NCBI GenBank assembly: GCA_028688175.1
Contig: JAQTYS010000168.1
Coordinates: forward strand, 1 to 5,936
Length of the DNA stretch: 5,936 nucleotides
Source of the DNA: Methanothrix sp.
Lineage (GTDB): Archaea; Halobacteriota; Methanosarcinia; Methanotrichales; Methanotrichaceae
Direction: 5' to 3'
The translations under genes were made by a program, and so were the position numbers. The notes under the pieces were generated by a model. The model saw nothing but the letters and a program-made list of their open reading frames with translations, was not told the origin of the DNA and did not search any database. This document shows positions 1 to 5,049 of the stretch, piece by piece (position 1 is the first letter of the stretch; every line of letters starts with the position of its first letter).

Positions 1-54
1 TCCTACGCCATGAACTTTGGGACCATCTTATTAGAACTTCCCCACCAGCTCGAT
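1..54. other. Downstream of cofD, no supported feature
   Basis: After the cofD TGA the minus strand has GGTGGGGAAG, then TAATAAG and an ATG that meets a TAG after seven codons. I see no gene start, T-run or hairpin strong enough to call a terminator. Confidence 0.4.
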
Positions 55-948
55 TCAGGCCAGAGAGATGAGTTCCAGCAATTCCTTTGCCACCTTGCAG
101 CTCTCTCTTTTCGTCCTCATGAGCGTGCTCATGCGCCGGCAATCTCCGTTGTAGTTGCTTTTTTTATCCACTATGAAGAGATCCACCTTTCCGAGCATTG
201 AATGCACACCTTCATCATTGGGGGGAATGCCCATGGCCCTCATGAATTTAGCTGCAGGACCGCTAACCGGTTTATTTACGATGAATGGACTCATGGCCAC
301 AACTTTTTTGTCTTGGAGTCGCTCGCGCACACCCTGCAAGGCTAAGATAGGGCCGATGCTGGTCACGGGATTGCTGGGTCCGATAAGAATTGTGTCTTCT
401 TTTTCCAGAATATCAAGAAAAGCCTGGCATGGAAGGGCGGCATCCATACCCGCAAAAAAGAGGGATGAAACCTCCGGCAATCCCTTACGCCCTACCCAGA
501 ATTCTTGAAAGTGCATTACTCCTTCGGGAGTAGAAACGACCGTAGAGACAATATCATCCGTCATGGGAACAACTCGCTGCTTCACTCCTAGCGATTCGGC
601 TAACGACTGAGTGGCATGACTTAGTTTGACTCCCCGGCGAAGCAATTCGGAGCGAAAGATATGGACGGCTCGATCTTTGTCCCCTACCTGTAGCTTCTCT
701 TCGATGCCCATCGCGATGAGAAAATCATGAGTCAGAGTCTTGTCGCCCTTTATGCCCCACATTTTCTTCAGATCTATTATATCGGCCAGAGTGTAAACCA
801 CAGAATCGATATCTGGTGATATGTAGTTTCCGGATATCCATAGGTCTTCAGCTGTGTTCACGACTATTGACAACTCTTCTGGCTTCAAAAGCTCCTTTAG
901 GCCCAAAAGAAGTTTGGGCGTGCCCGTCCCACCGCTTAAGACCAGCAT
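55..948 (-). CDS. cofD: 2-phospho-L-lactate transferase CofD (coenzyme F420 biosynthesis)
   Basis: CofD transfers the phospholactyl group from an activated lactyl-phospho-guanosine donor to Fo, giving F420-0, a cytoplasmic step of coenzyme F420 synthesis. The 297-residue protein is close to the usual family length of about 300. Visible family motifs are the N-terminal nucleotide-binding loop SGGTGTPKLL (residues 5-14), VVNTAEDLW (29-37) followed by SGNYISPDID (39-48), the acidic GDKDRA (89-94), PMTDD (128-132) and IGPSNPVTSIGP (189-200). The ATG at 946-948 is chosen because the glycine-rich loop then begins at residue 5, as in other CofDs. It starts 14 nt after the zpr1 stop codon, so the two are probably co-transcribed. 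No good Shine-Dalgarno lies in front of it. An out-of-frame ATG at 960-962, produced by a local near-duplication, sits just upstream. The family assignment is very secure. Confidence 0.96.
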   Translation of the reverse strand: MLVLSGGTGTPKLLLGLKELLKPEELSIVVNTAEDLWISGNYISPDIDSVVYTLADIIDLKKMWGIKGDKTLTHDFLIAMGIEEKLQVGDKDRAVHIFRSELLRRGVKLSHATQSLAESLGVKQRVVPMTDDIVSTVVSTPEGVMHFQEFWVGRKGLPEVSSLFFAGMDAALPCQAFLDILEKEDTILIGPSNPVTSIGPILALQGVRERLQDKKVVAMSPFIVNKPVSGPAAKFMRAMGIPPNDEGVHSMLGKVDLFIVDKKSNYNGDCRRMSTLMRTKRESCKVAKELLELISLA

Positions 949-962
949 CCTAAAACCAGCAT
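936..962 (-). repeat. 14-nt near-tandem duplication of the cofD start, creating a decoy mini-ORF
   Basis: On the minus strand ATGCTGGTTTTAGG (962-949) is followed directly by ATGCTGGTCTTAAG (948-935), identical at 12 of 14 positions. The second copy is the start of cofD. The first begins immediately after the zpr1 stop (TGAATG) and would read MLVLG before running out of frame to a TAA at 936-938, giving only eight codons. Because 14 is not a multiple of three, the two ATGs are in different frames. Ribosomes terminating on zpr1 would meet the decoy ATG first. Its effect on cofD translation is inference. Confidence 0.6.
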
Positions 963-1532
963 TCAGACGTCCACTATGATCATGCCCGTCTTTAGGTGGG
1001 CCGCATCTTCATCCGGGATGGTTGATTTCACGGCTTTTTCACAGTCAATTGCGCTGTTTCCCAGGGGGTCTTCGAGAATGAGTGTCAGAGGAAATCGCCC
1101 ATTCCTGGCGAGATTTATCTTGTCCAATATCTCTTCGCCTCTTCTGACGCTTTCCTGGCTTTCTGCCTCTCGTGCTGAGCGAGTGGCAAAGCCCACTACG
1201 CCCTCTATCCGTTCAAGGACGCCCTCTACGTTGGATATATAAGAATCCGATGCAAATCCGGGCTCGATGTCCACACCAAGCTGTGGAATGCGCAGGGTGC
1301 CGCTGGATGAACGAATCACCCTTGCGTCCAGATCCTCAATGCTCGTCACCTGCAATGTAAAGCGCACCGGCTCCTTTTGCGTTAGGAGTATGGTATCGTT
1401 GTGTCTATAGCCGCAGTCACAGACTCCGGCAATTACCATAGCCTCTCCGAAATGGGGTATGTCCACCGTCTCCCAGCTAAACTGCATCTCGACTGAGCAA
1501 ATGGGACAGCTCGCGTTTGTAGTTAGATTCAA
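963..1532 (-). CDS. Archaeal ZPR1-type zinc-finger protein
   Basis: This 189-residue protein matches the single-module archaeal relatives of eukaryotic ZPR1. The zinc finger is formed by CPIC (C9 and C12) and CDCGY (C38 and C40), with the family's IPHFGE segment (25-30) between them. The following beta-rich domain shows SYISNVEGVLERIEGVV (97-113) and the late motif EDPLGNSAI (154-162). Eukaryotic ZPR1 has two such modules and acts as a chaperone-like partner of elongation factor 1A; the archaeal role is not settled, so no specific function is claimed. The start codon is TTG (1530-1532), which overlaps the sepF stop as TTGA. GGGAG lies six bases upstream, and no ATG in this frame fits better, since the zinc finger begins only eight residues in. 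The overlap suggests translational coupling to sepF. cofD follows after a 14-nt gap. Confidence 0.9.
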   Translation of the reverse strand: MNLTTNASCPICSVEMQFSWETVDIPHFGEAMVIAGVCDCGYRHNDTILLTQKEPVRFTLQVTSIEDLDARVIRSSSGTLRIPQLGVDIEPGFASDSYISNVEGVLERIEGVVGFATRSAREAESQESVRRGEEILDKINLARNGRFPLTLILEDPLGNSAIDCEKAVKSTIPDEDAAHLKTGMIIVDV

Positions 1533-1894
1533 TCTTTACTCCCGACCACCTTCTCGCGGTCGATCTTTATGCCGCTCGGCACTAAAACTATAAGATCATC
1601 GCCAATTCCGGCTATGTCTCCGGATACATCTTCTATTGCCTTTTTAAGTTCACCAATAGCCCGGTCCAGAGCAGCTTTATCTCGTTTCAGACCGGCGATA
1701 TCCACCAGGACGATATTACCAGTATAAATCTCCTGTTTGATCTCGGGAAGAACCTCGACCCTTCCTAACTCAGCTACCCTTAAGATCATCTCCGGAGAAC
1801 CGCTACCTTCCTCGAACTGACCCAGATCGACTTCAGAGTAATCCTGCTCCTTAGACTTTCCTATGAGCTTGAGCTTTTCTAGGAATCCAGCCAT
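1529..1894 (-). CDS. sepF: SepF, archaeal FtsZ membrane anchor (cell division)
   Basis: SepF tethers FtsZ to the membrane at the division site in FtsZ-dividing archaea. The N-terminus MAGFLEKLKLIG has the pattern of a short amphipathic membrane-binding helix, followed by a charged and glycine/serine-rich linker (about residues 13-33). The SepF core (DUF552-type fold) runs from about residue 35 to the end, with a central strand IVLVDIAGL, a lysine/glutamate-rich helix, and the typical closing segment GDIAGIGDDLIVLVPSGI. Two tandem ATGs occur: at 1895-1897 and 1892-1894. I prefer the second, giving 121 residues, because GGGG then lies six bases upstream rather than three; the first would give 122. 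An AT-rich promoter lies just upstream. The stop overlaps the TTG start of the zinc-finger gene by 4 nt. No ftsZ is visible in this window. The family call is confident; the start is uncertain by one codon. Confidence 0.9.
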   Translation of the reverse strand: MAGFLEKLKLIGKSKEQDYSEVDLGQFEEGSGSPEMILRVAELGRVEVLPEIKQEIYTGNIVLVDIAGLKRDKAALDRAIGELKKAIEDVSGDIAGIGDDLIVLVPSGIKIDREKVVGSKD

Positions 1895-1919
1895 CATAAA
1901 CCCCGCTACGGAAATGTGT

Positions 1920-1944
1920 ATTATTATATTTATATTTAACGCCG
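1920..1944 (-). promoter_or_regulatory. Candidate TATA-box promoter for sepF-zpr1-cofD
   Basis: The only non-coding stretch between the small membrane protein gene and sepF reads, on the minus strand, GTTAAATATAAATATAAT and onward, almost pure A/T in a region of mixed composition. A TATA box near 1926-1937 would place transcription start about 25 nt downstream, near 1907, leaving a leader of roughly 13 nt that contains the GGGG ribosome-binding sequence. The position is inferred from archaeal promoter geometry, not from data. Confidence 0.55.
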
Positions 1945-2124
1945 TTACAGGTCCACAAGTTTCAATCCAACCAAGCCCATGGCCGCCATGAAGAGCAGGA
2001 CTATCAAAGCAAAGCTCGAAGATCTCAGCTCGGCGGGAAGGACTATTTGTGCCCCTAAAATGAGGGCAATCATCAGAAATACCAGACCAGTACTTAATCC
2101 AATCTCAAGCCACTTCTTCTTCAC
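1945..2124 (-). CDS. Small two-helix membrane protein (59 aa), function unknown
   Basis: A short open frame with a GTG start at 2122-2124 and a TAA stop at 1945-1947. The predicted 59-residue protein begins MKKKWLEIG, with a lysine cluster at 2-4. It has two hydrophobic segments, about residues 8-29 (ending GAQIVL) and 38-57 (including ALIVLLFMAAMGLVG), joined by a short polar turn PAELRSSS. This is the pattern of a hairpin inner-membrane protein with the basic N-terminus inside the cell. It starts 20 nt after the cofG stop; a G-run (GGCGGGGGG) lies about 11 nt upstream of the GTG, a slightly long but acceptable ribosome-binding spacing. It is probably co-transcribed with cofG and ends just before the sepF promoter. 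I do not recognise a family. The filled space and protein-like composition support a real gene; the small size leaves some doubt. Confidence 0.72.
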   Translation of the reverse strand: MKKKWLEIGLSTGLVFLMIALILGAQIVLPAELRSSSFALIVLLFMAAMGLVGLKLVDL

Positions 2125-2144
2125 AAGAGTATTGTCCCCCCGCC

Positions 2145-3134
2145 TTAGGAGATATACTTTTTCGCCCGAAGGCCGTCCTCTCCTGCCAGGAAATCTACCT
2201 GCGATCGTGTCCTTTGGCCATGCCAGCCCATGGCAATAAAACGAGGATAAACAGGCAGCCTCTCTCTCAGGCTATAGTCTGAGAGACGACGATGCAGCTC
2301 TACTTCATCCGGCCAGGGACAATCGGGATTTATACCGTCAACAGTAACCGTGCTGATTCCTCCCAGATCATCGGCTCCCGCGGTTATCAGAGGAAGCGGG
2401 TCCACAAGGTTTGGCGGAACTTGAATCGCCACCTCTAATGGAAGGATCTCGCGCGCCATCTTTACTGTTTTGCACAGGTCAATTGTCTCTGGTCGGGGCG
2501 CATTCTCCAGAGCGGTTCCCGGTTTGGGATCCAGCGGCTGGATGATTACCTCCTGAATATGACCAAAGGCTCTATGCAGATGGGCAATTTTGCTGATTGC
2601 TTCTTCCCGGTCCTGCATGCTCTCCCCAATGCCCACCAGTATGCCTGTGGTGAAGGGAATACGAAGTCTTCCCGCCCTGGCTATGTACTGTAGCCTTAAA
2701 TCAGGTCTCTTTCCCGGGGATTTGGCATGCGCCCCCAGAATGGCAGTTGTCTCCAGCATCAGTCCCATAGAAGCGTTATACGGCTGCAAGCGCCTCAGAT
2801 CTTCCGGCTCCAGCAGGCCGGCATTGCTATGCGGCAGGAGGCCAAATTCAAGGGCCATCTCACATAGCTCGATTAAGTAGTCCAGCAAATCTGCGACGTT
2901 GGCCTTTGTCAGCAGGCTCTCAAAGCCAGAGATGGTCCAGGGCGCCTCACCCATTGTAAAAAGCGCCTCGCTGCAACCATGAAGAGCGCCCTCTTCCAGC
3001 AGATGCATCGCCTCGGTTCTAGTGATCAAATGGGCGTCCTTTAATTCCTTTCGAAAAGAGCAGTAGCCACAGCGATTCCTGCAGAGGTCCGTCACCGGAA
3101 GAAAAATATTTTTGGAGTAGGTAAGCGTCTTCAT
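2145..3134 (-). CDS. cofG: 7,8-didemethyl-8-hydroxy-5-deazariboflavin (Fo) synthase subunit CofG
   Basis: CofG is a radical-SAM enzyme that, with CofH, builds the deazaflavin Fo, the chromophore of coenzyme F420. The 329-residue protein carries the radical-SAM cluster motif CRNRCGYC (C18, C22, C25) at the N-terminus, preceded by VTDLC as usual. Then come MGEAPW (61-66, the SAM-binding GE motif), SNAGLL (103-108), TTGILVGIGE (162-171), EVIIQPLDPKPGT (195-207), IQVPPNL (237-243), GADDLGGIS (253-261) and INPDCPWP (268-275). Many CofGs have QNF where this one has QPL, a variant near the substrate side of the barrel; the protein otherwise looks intact. The ATG at 3132-3134 gives the normal N-terminus, but no good Shine-Dalgarno precedes it. 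This fits a mobile element having landed just upstream. The cofH partner is not in the window. The 59-residue membrane protein gene follows after 20 nt. Confidence 0.96.
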   Translation of the reverse strand: MKTLTYSKNIFLPVTDLCRNRCGYCSFRKELKDAHLITRTEAMHLLEEGALHGCSEALFTMGEAPWTISGFESLLTKANVADLLDYLIELCEMALEFGLLPHSNAGLLEPEDLRRLQPYNASMGLMLETTAILGAHAKSPGKRPDLRLQYIARAGRLRIPFTTGILVGIGESMQDREEAISKIAHLHRAFGHIQEVIIQPLDPKPGTALENAPRPETIDLCKTVKMAREILPLEVAIQVPPNLVDPLPLITAGADDLGGISTVTVDGINPDCPWPDEVELHRRLSDYSLRERLPVYPRFIAMGWHGQRTRSQVDFLAGEDGLRAKKYIS

Positions 3135-3150
3135 CTTTAGAACGAAATCA

Positions 3151-3188
3151 GGGCTACTCCCCGCCTATTCAAAGGCGGGATACAGCCC
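3151..3188. repeat. Left-end subterminal palindrome of the element
   Basis: On the plus strand GGGCT (3151-3155) pairs with AGCCC (3184-3188), and inside it CCCGCCT (3160-3166) pairs with AGGCGGG (3173-3179). Opposed four-base internal loops ACTC and ATAC separate the two stems, and the loop is ATTCAA. Twelve base pairs without a mismatch in a 38-nt window is typical of the hairpins recognised by TnpA HUH transposases. If cofG is transcribed from inside the element, this hairpin would also form in its 5' leader, 16 nt before the start codon. Confidence 0.75.
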
Positions 3189-3193
3189 GTACC

Positions 3194-3226
3194 TATTATA
3201 TTCACGCCGCTGATTGCGTTTATATA
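3194..3226. promoter_or_regulatory. TATA-like boxes inside the element, direction uncertain
   Basis: TTTATATA at 3219-3226 on the plus strand is a close match to the archaeal TATA consensus and could drive rightward transcription of the omega-RNA-like segment. Read on the minus strand it is TATATAAA, which TBP could also use toward cofG; a second A/T cluster at 3194-3203 (minus TGAATATAAT) lies closer to cofG. One or both may have replaced the promoter context that cofG lost when the element inserted. No data in the sequence decides the direction. Confidence 0.35.
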
Positions 3227-3383
3227 TCATGATGTCTATGCATCTTTGTCTGGCTTTTGCTACTAGAAGTAGAATAGACTCAGGTAGGTCAGCCAGGATA
3301 GATCTCAGAACTCCCGGTAACTGGTTGTGGCAGGAAGTCTGCCACGTAAAATCTGGAACGGCGAGCGTCGAAGTCATGAAATA

Positions 3384-3446
3384 GTCGCCCTGGGGCGGCA
3401 TGGCGTTGGTCGAAGGACCATAGATGCCTGCGACTTCAGTCGCGGG
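3384..3446 (+). ncRNA. Omega-RNA-like scaffold remnant at the element's right end
   Basis: Three hairpins follow each other on the plus strand: GTCGCC-CTGG-GGCGGC (3384-3399), TGGTC-GAAG-GACCA (3407-3420) and CCTGCGACT-TC-AGTCGCGGG (3427-3446, one G-T pair). In addition GGCAT (3397-3401) is complementary to ATGCC (3424-3428), so a long-range helix enclosing the middle hairpin, or a pseudoknot, could form. A terminal hairpin with a GACTTCAGTC core next to the transposon right end is the known layout of omega-RNAs that guide TnpB nucleases. The guide would be the DNA just past the end, here the antisense of the last UPF0179 codons. Without tnpB in cis it is a relic or acts with a TnpB encoded elsewhere. 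The full 5' extent is unknown. Confidence 0.5.
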
Positions 3447-3451
3447 AGCCG

Positions 3452-3901
3452 TCACCGACGAAACTCCACCAGCTTCAAAACATTTCCAAGCGGACAGTCC
3501 TCAGGAGCCTCGCCCACTATATCCACAATGGTGCATCTTTCGCCATCTTTCAGTCCCGATGGATGGCACATATCATACATGCTGCACTCGGTATCCTCGC
3601 ATTTCATGGCTTCAAAGACGATCTTAGAACCGGGAAATGCTTTTCTGGCGTCAAAGGCGGCGATTATGGGACTTTCTGCCACCTCAACCGCCCGCACTCC
3701 TGCCTCATGGATAGGACAATCATGAATCAGCTCTCCACGGGTCCCCAATATCCTATATCGCCTGCTCGGCTCCAGATTGATGCAGGTGTTTCTGAGCTTA
3801 CAGGTCTCGCATTCCGGTGTGGGGCCCACGAAGGTGAACTCCAGGCCAATGCTGGCCAGTTTCGTTCCAATCAGTGTAATTTGTGTGGATGCCTCGGACA
3901 T
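3452..3901 (-). CDS. UPF0179 family cysteine-rich protein
   Basis: A 149-residue protein of the archaeal family UPF0179, of normal length and with the family's cysteine pattern. The first cluster is CETCKLRNTC (C31, C34, C40) followed by NLEPSRRYR and C62; the second is C101, C106 and C112 (in MKCEDTECSMYDMCHPSGL), followed by C123 and C136. Such spacing suggests metal or iron-sulfur binding, but no biochemical role is established that I can cite. The ATG at 3899-3901 has a strong AAGGAG eight bases upstream. It lies 33 nt downstream of the egsA stop and is probably co-transcribed with it. The last residues, LKLVEFRR, end where the mobile element starts, so the TGA stop at 3452-3454 may belong to the element rather than the original gene. 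The length still equals that of relatives, so the protein seems undamaged. Confidence 0.88.
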   Translation of the reverse strand: MSEASTQITLIGTKLASIGLEFTFVGPTPECETCKLRNTCINLEPSRRYRILGTRGELIHDCPIHEAGVRAVEVAESPIIAAFDARKAFPGSKIVFEAMKCEDTECSMYDMCHPSGLKDGERCTIVDIVGEAPEDCPLGNVLKLVEFRR

Positions 3902-3934
3902 AGTTCATTCTCCTTTTTCATGATTATTATTAAA

Positions 3935-4984
3935 TCAGATTATTCCGGTCGCTTCAGCTGCTTTGGTTGCAGCCATTTTGTTCAGACCCGAATCCAGTAT
4001 GGTATAGCGTTCCGGTCGAATCTCGCGGGCGCTTACCAGGGCTTTGATTACGCTATCTTCATCTAAACCTGCTTCTGCCGCAGAGGTGGGGGCACCAACC
4101 AATGCCAATGCCCTTTTTATCATCTTCCAGTCCCCACCATGCAAATACATCATCATAATGGTGCCCAGACCGCAAAGCTCGCCATGCAGAGCCCTTCCCG
4201 GTGCAATTTTGTTCATAGCATGAGCGAACTTGTGCTCCGAGCCGCTTGCCGGGCGCGACGATCCGGCTATGCTCATAGCCACTCCACTGGATATCAGTGC
4301 TTTGATTACTATACGGGCAGATTCCTCCAGGCCCGGCCGAATATCTGCCGCAAGCTCAACGATCATGCGCGCGGTCATGCCGGAGAGAGCTGAGGCATAT
4401 TCACTATACTCCTCATTTCTCAGGCGATGAGCCAATTGCCAGTCCAAAATGGCTGTATAATTGGAGATGATGTCGCCACATCCGGCAGCTAGAAGCCTCC
4501 CCGGTGCCTGGGATATTACCTTGCTGTCGGCCACAATTGCCAGCGGGGATTGTGCTTTGATGGACGTAGTCTCCCCGTTGATCGTCAAAGATGCCTGGGA
4601 AGAGCAGATGCCGTCATGCGAAGCGGCTGTGGGCACTGAGAGAAAAGGCACACAAACCCCTAGCGAAGCGAGCTTGGCAATGTCTATCGATCTGCCGCCA
4701 CCCGCGCCGATCAGAAAGCTGGCTTCGTTCTCACGTGCCAGATGCTTTGCGCGATCTACCTCTTCCAACTTGGAGGCGCTGCAAACGAGAGTATCGGACT
4801 CGTAGCCATTTTTCTCCAGGAGATCAGATATGGCTTTCCCTATCACATCGTGGGTACGCGGGCCGGTGATGATGAGTGAGCGCCCTTGCAGCTGCAGCCG
4901 GCGGCAGATGTCGGGCAACTCCAGTATCACGCCACTACCTATCGCTACGATGCGCGGGAGTTCCATCCACCTAGATCCGACCAT
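3935..4984 (-). CDS. egsA: sn-glycerol-1-phosphate dehydrogenase
   Basis: EgsA reduces dihydroxyacetone phosphate to sn-glycerol-1-phosphate with NAD(P)H, making the glycerol backbone with the stereochemistry specific to archaeal lipids. The 349-residue cytoplasmic enzyme has the family's two-domain layout: an N-terminal nucleotide-binding part with GAGGGRSID (93-101) and PTAASHDGICS (118-128), and a helical metal-binding part with GCGDIISN (168-175), GSSRPASGSEHKFAHA (241-256) and ALHGE (265-269). By family position D171, H251 and H267 are the likely zinc ligands; this is inferred from motifs, not from a structure of this protein. The ATG at 4982-4984 is preceded by GGTGA eight bases upstream, and the segment RWMELPR right after it resembles Methanosarcina homologues, so this start is preferred over M7. 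A TATA-like box lies upstream, and UPF0179 follows after 33 nt. Confidence 0.95.
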   Translation of the reverse strand: MVGSRWMELPRIVAIGSGVILELPDICRRLQLQGRSLIITGPRTHDVIGKAISDLLEKNGYESDTLVCSASKLEEVDRAKHLARENEASFLIGAGGGRSIDIAKLASLGVCVPFLSVPTAASHDGICSSQASLTINGETTSIKAQSPLAIVADSKVISQAPGRLLAAGCGDIISNYTAILDWQLAHRLRNEEYSEYASALSGMTARMIVELAADIRPGLEESARIVIKALISSGVAMSIAGSSRPASGSEHKFAHAMNKIAPGRALHGELCGLGTIMMMYLHGGDWKMIKRALALVGAPTSAAEAGLDEDSVIKALVSAREIRPERYTILDSGLNKMAATKAAEATGII

Positions 4985-5032
4985 TGCCTATCTCACCAGC
5001 GAAAAAACAGGATTAGATGTATGTGGTCTATA

Positions 5033-5045
5033 GCGATATAAAATC
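5033..5045 (-). promoter_or_regulatory. Candidate TATA-box promoter for egsA
   Basis: The 65-nt gap between the ABC ATPase stop and egsA contains, on the minus strand, GATTTTATATCGC, a good match to the archaeal TTTATATA-type box. Transcription would start about 25 nt downstream, near 5014, giving a leader of about 30 nt that carries the GGTGA ribosome-binding site. This makes egsA-UPF0179 a unit separate from the transporter genes. A run of six T's at 5002-5007 lies in the leader. Confidence 0.55.
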
Positions 5046-5049
5046 ATAT

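Larger units (their letters stand above)
3141..3455 (+). mobile_element. Non-autonomous IS200/IS605-like element (PATE/MITE-type) with omega-RNA-like right end
   Basis: The 317-bp gap between the UPF0179 stop and the cofG start is far larger than any other gap here (all 64 nt or less) and has the anatomy of an IS200/IS605-family element. At the left is a subterminal imperfect palindrome (3151-3188). At the right is a chain of hairpins ending in one with the GACTTCAGTC core (3427-3446), of the type that closes TnpB-associated omega-RNA scaffolds. No TnpA or TnpB frame is intact, so it would be a derivative mobilised in trans, like the palindrome-associated elements (PATEs) of haloarchaea. The ends are inferred: left after CTTTAG (3140), right after GTCAC (3455), about 10 nt outside each terminal hairpin, with no target duplication, as the family predicts. 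Joining these flanks restores a tight UPF0179-cofG junction. The family assignment is fairly strong; the exact ends are uncertain by several bases. Confidence 0.68.

Noticed and set aside
3151..3188. The palindrome as a Rho-independent-style terminator or a CRISPR repeat
   Set aside because: No T-run follows on either strand, it occurs once, and its two-stem form paired with a right-end hairpin fits a transposon end better.
3238..3384. A plus-strand frame ending SVEVMK and TAG just before the hairpin series, as a possible TnpB C-terminal remnant
   Set aside because: Its position fits a tnpB 3' end, but no zinc-finger or catalytic TnpB motif is visible, so I do not list it as a pseudogene.
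3165..3455. A 96-codon open frame on the minus strand across the UPF0179-cofG gap
   Set aside because: It starts at a GTG overlapping the UPF0179 stop, ends inside the left palindrome, resembles no family I know, and lies within DNA explained by transposon ends and hairpins.
3327..3725. Long plus-strand frame across the element and UPF0179
   Set aside because: It is antisense to a well-supported gene for most of its length and has no recognisable domain.
5002..5007. Six T's on the minus strand as a terminator for the transporter operon
   Set aside because: It lies downstream of the proposed egsA TATA box, in the egsA leader, and is short; archaeal T-run termination is possible but not supported enough to call.
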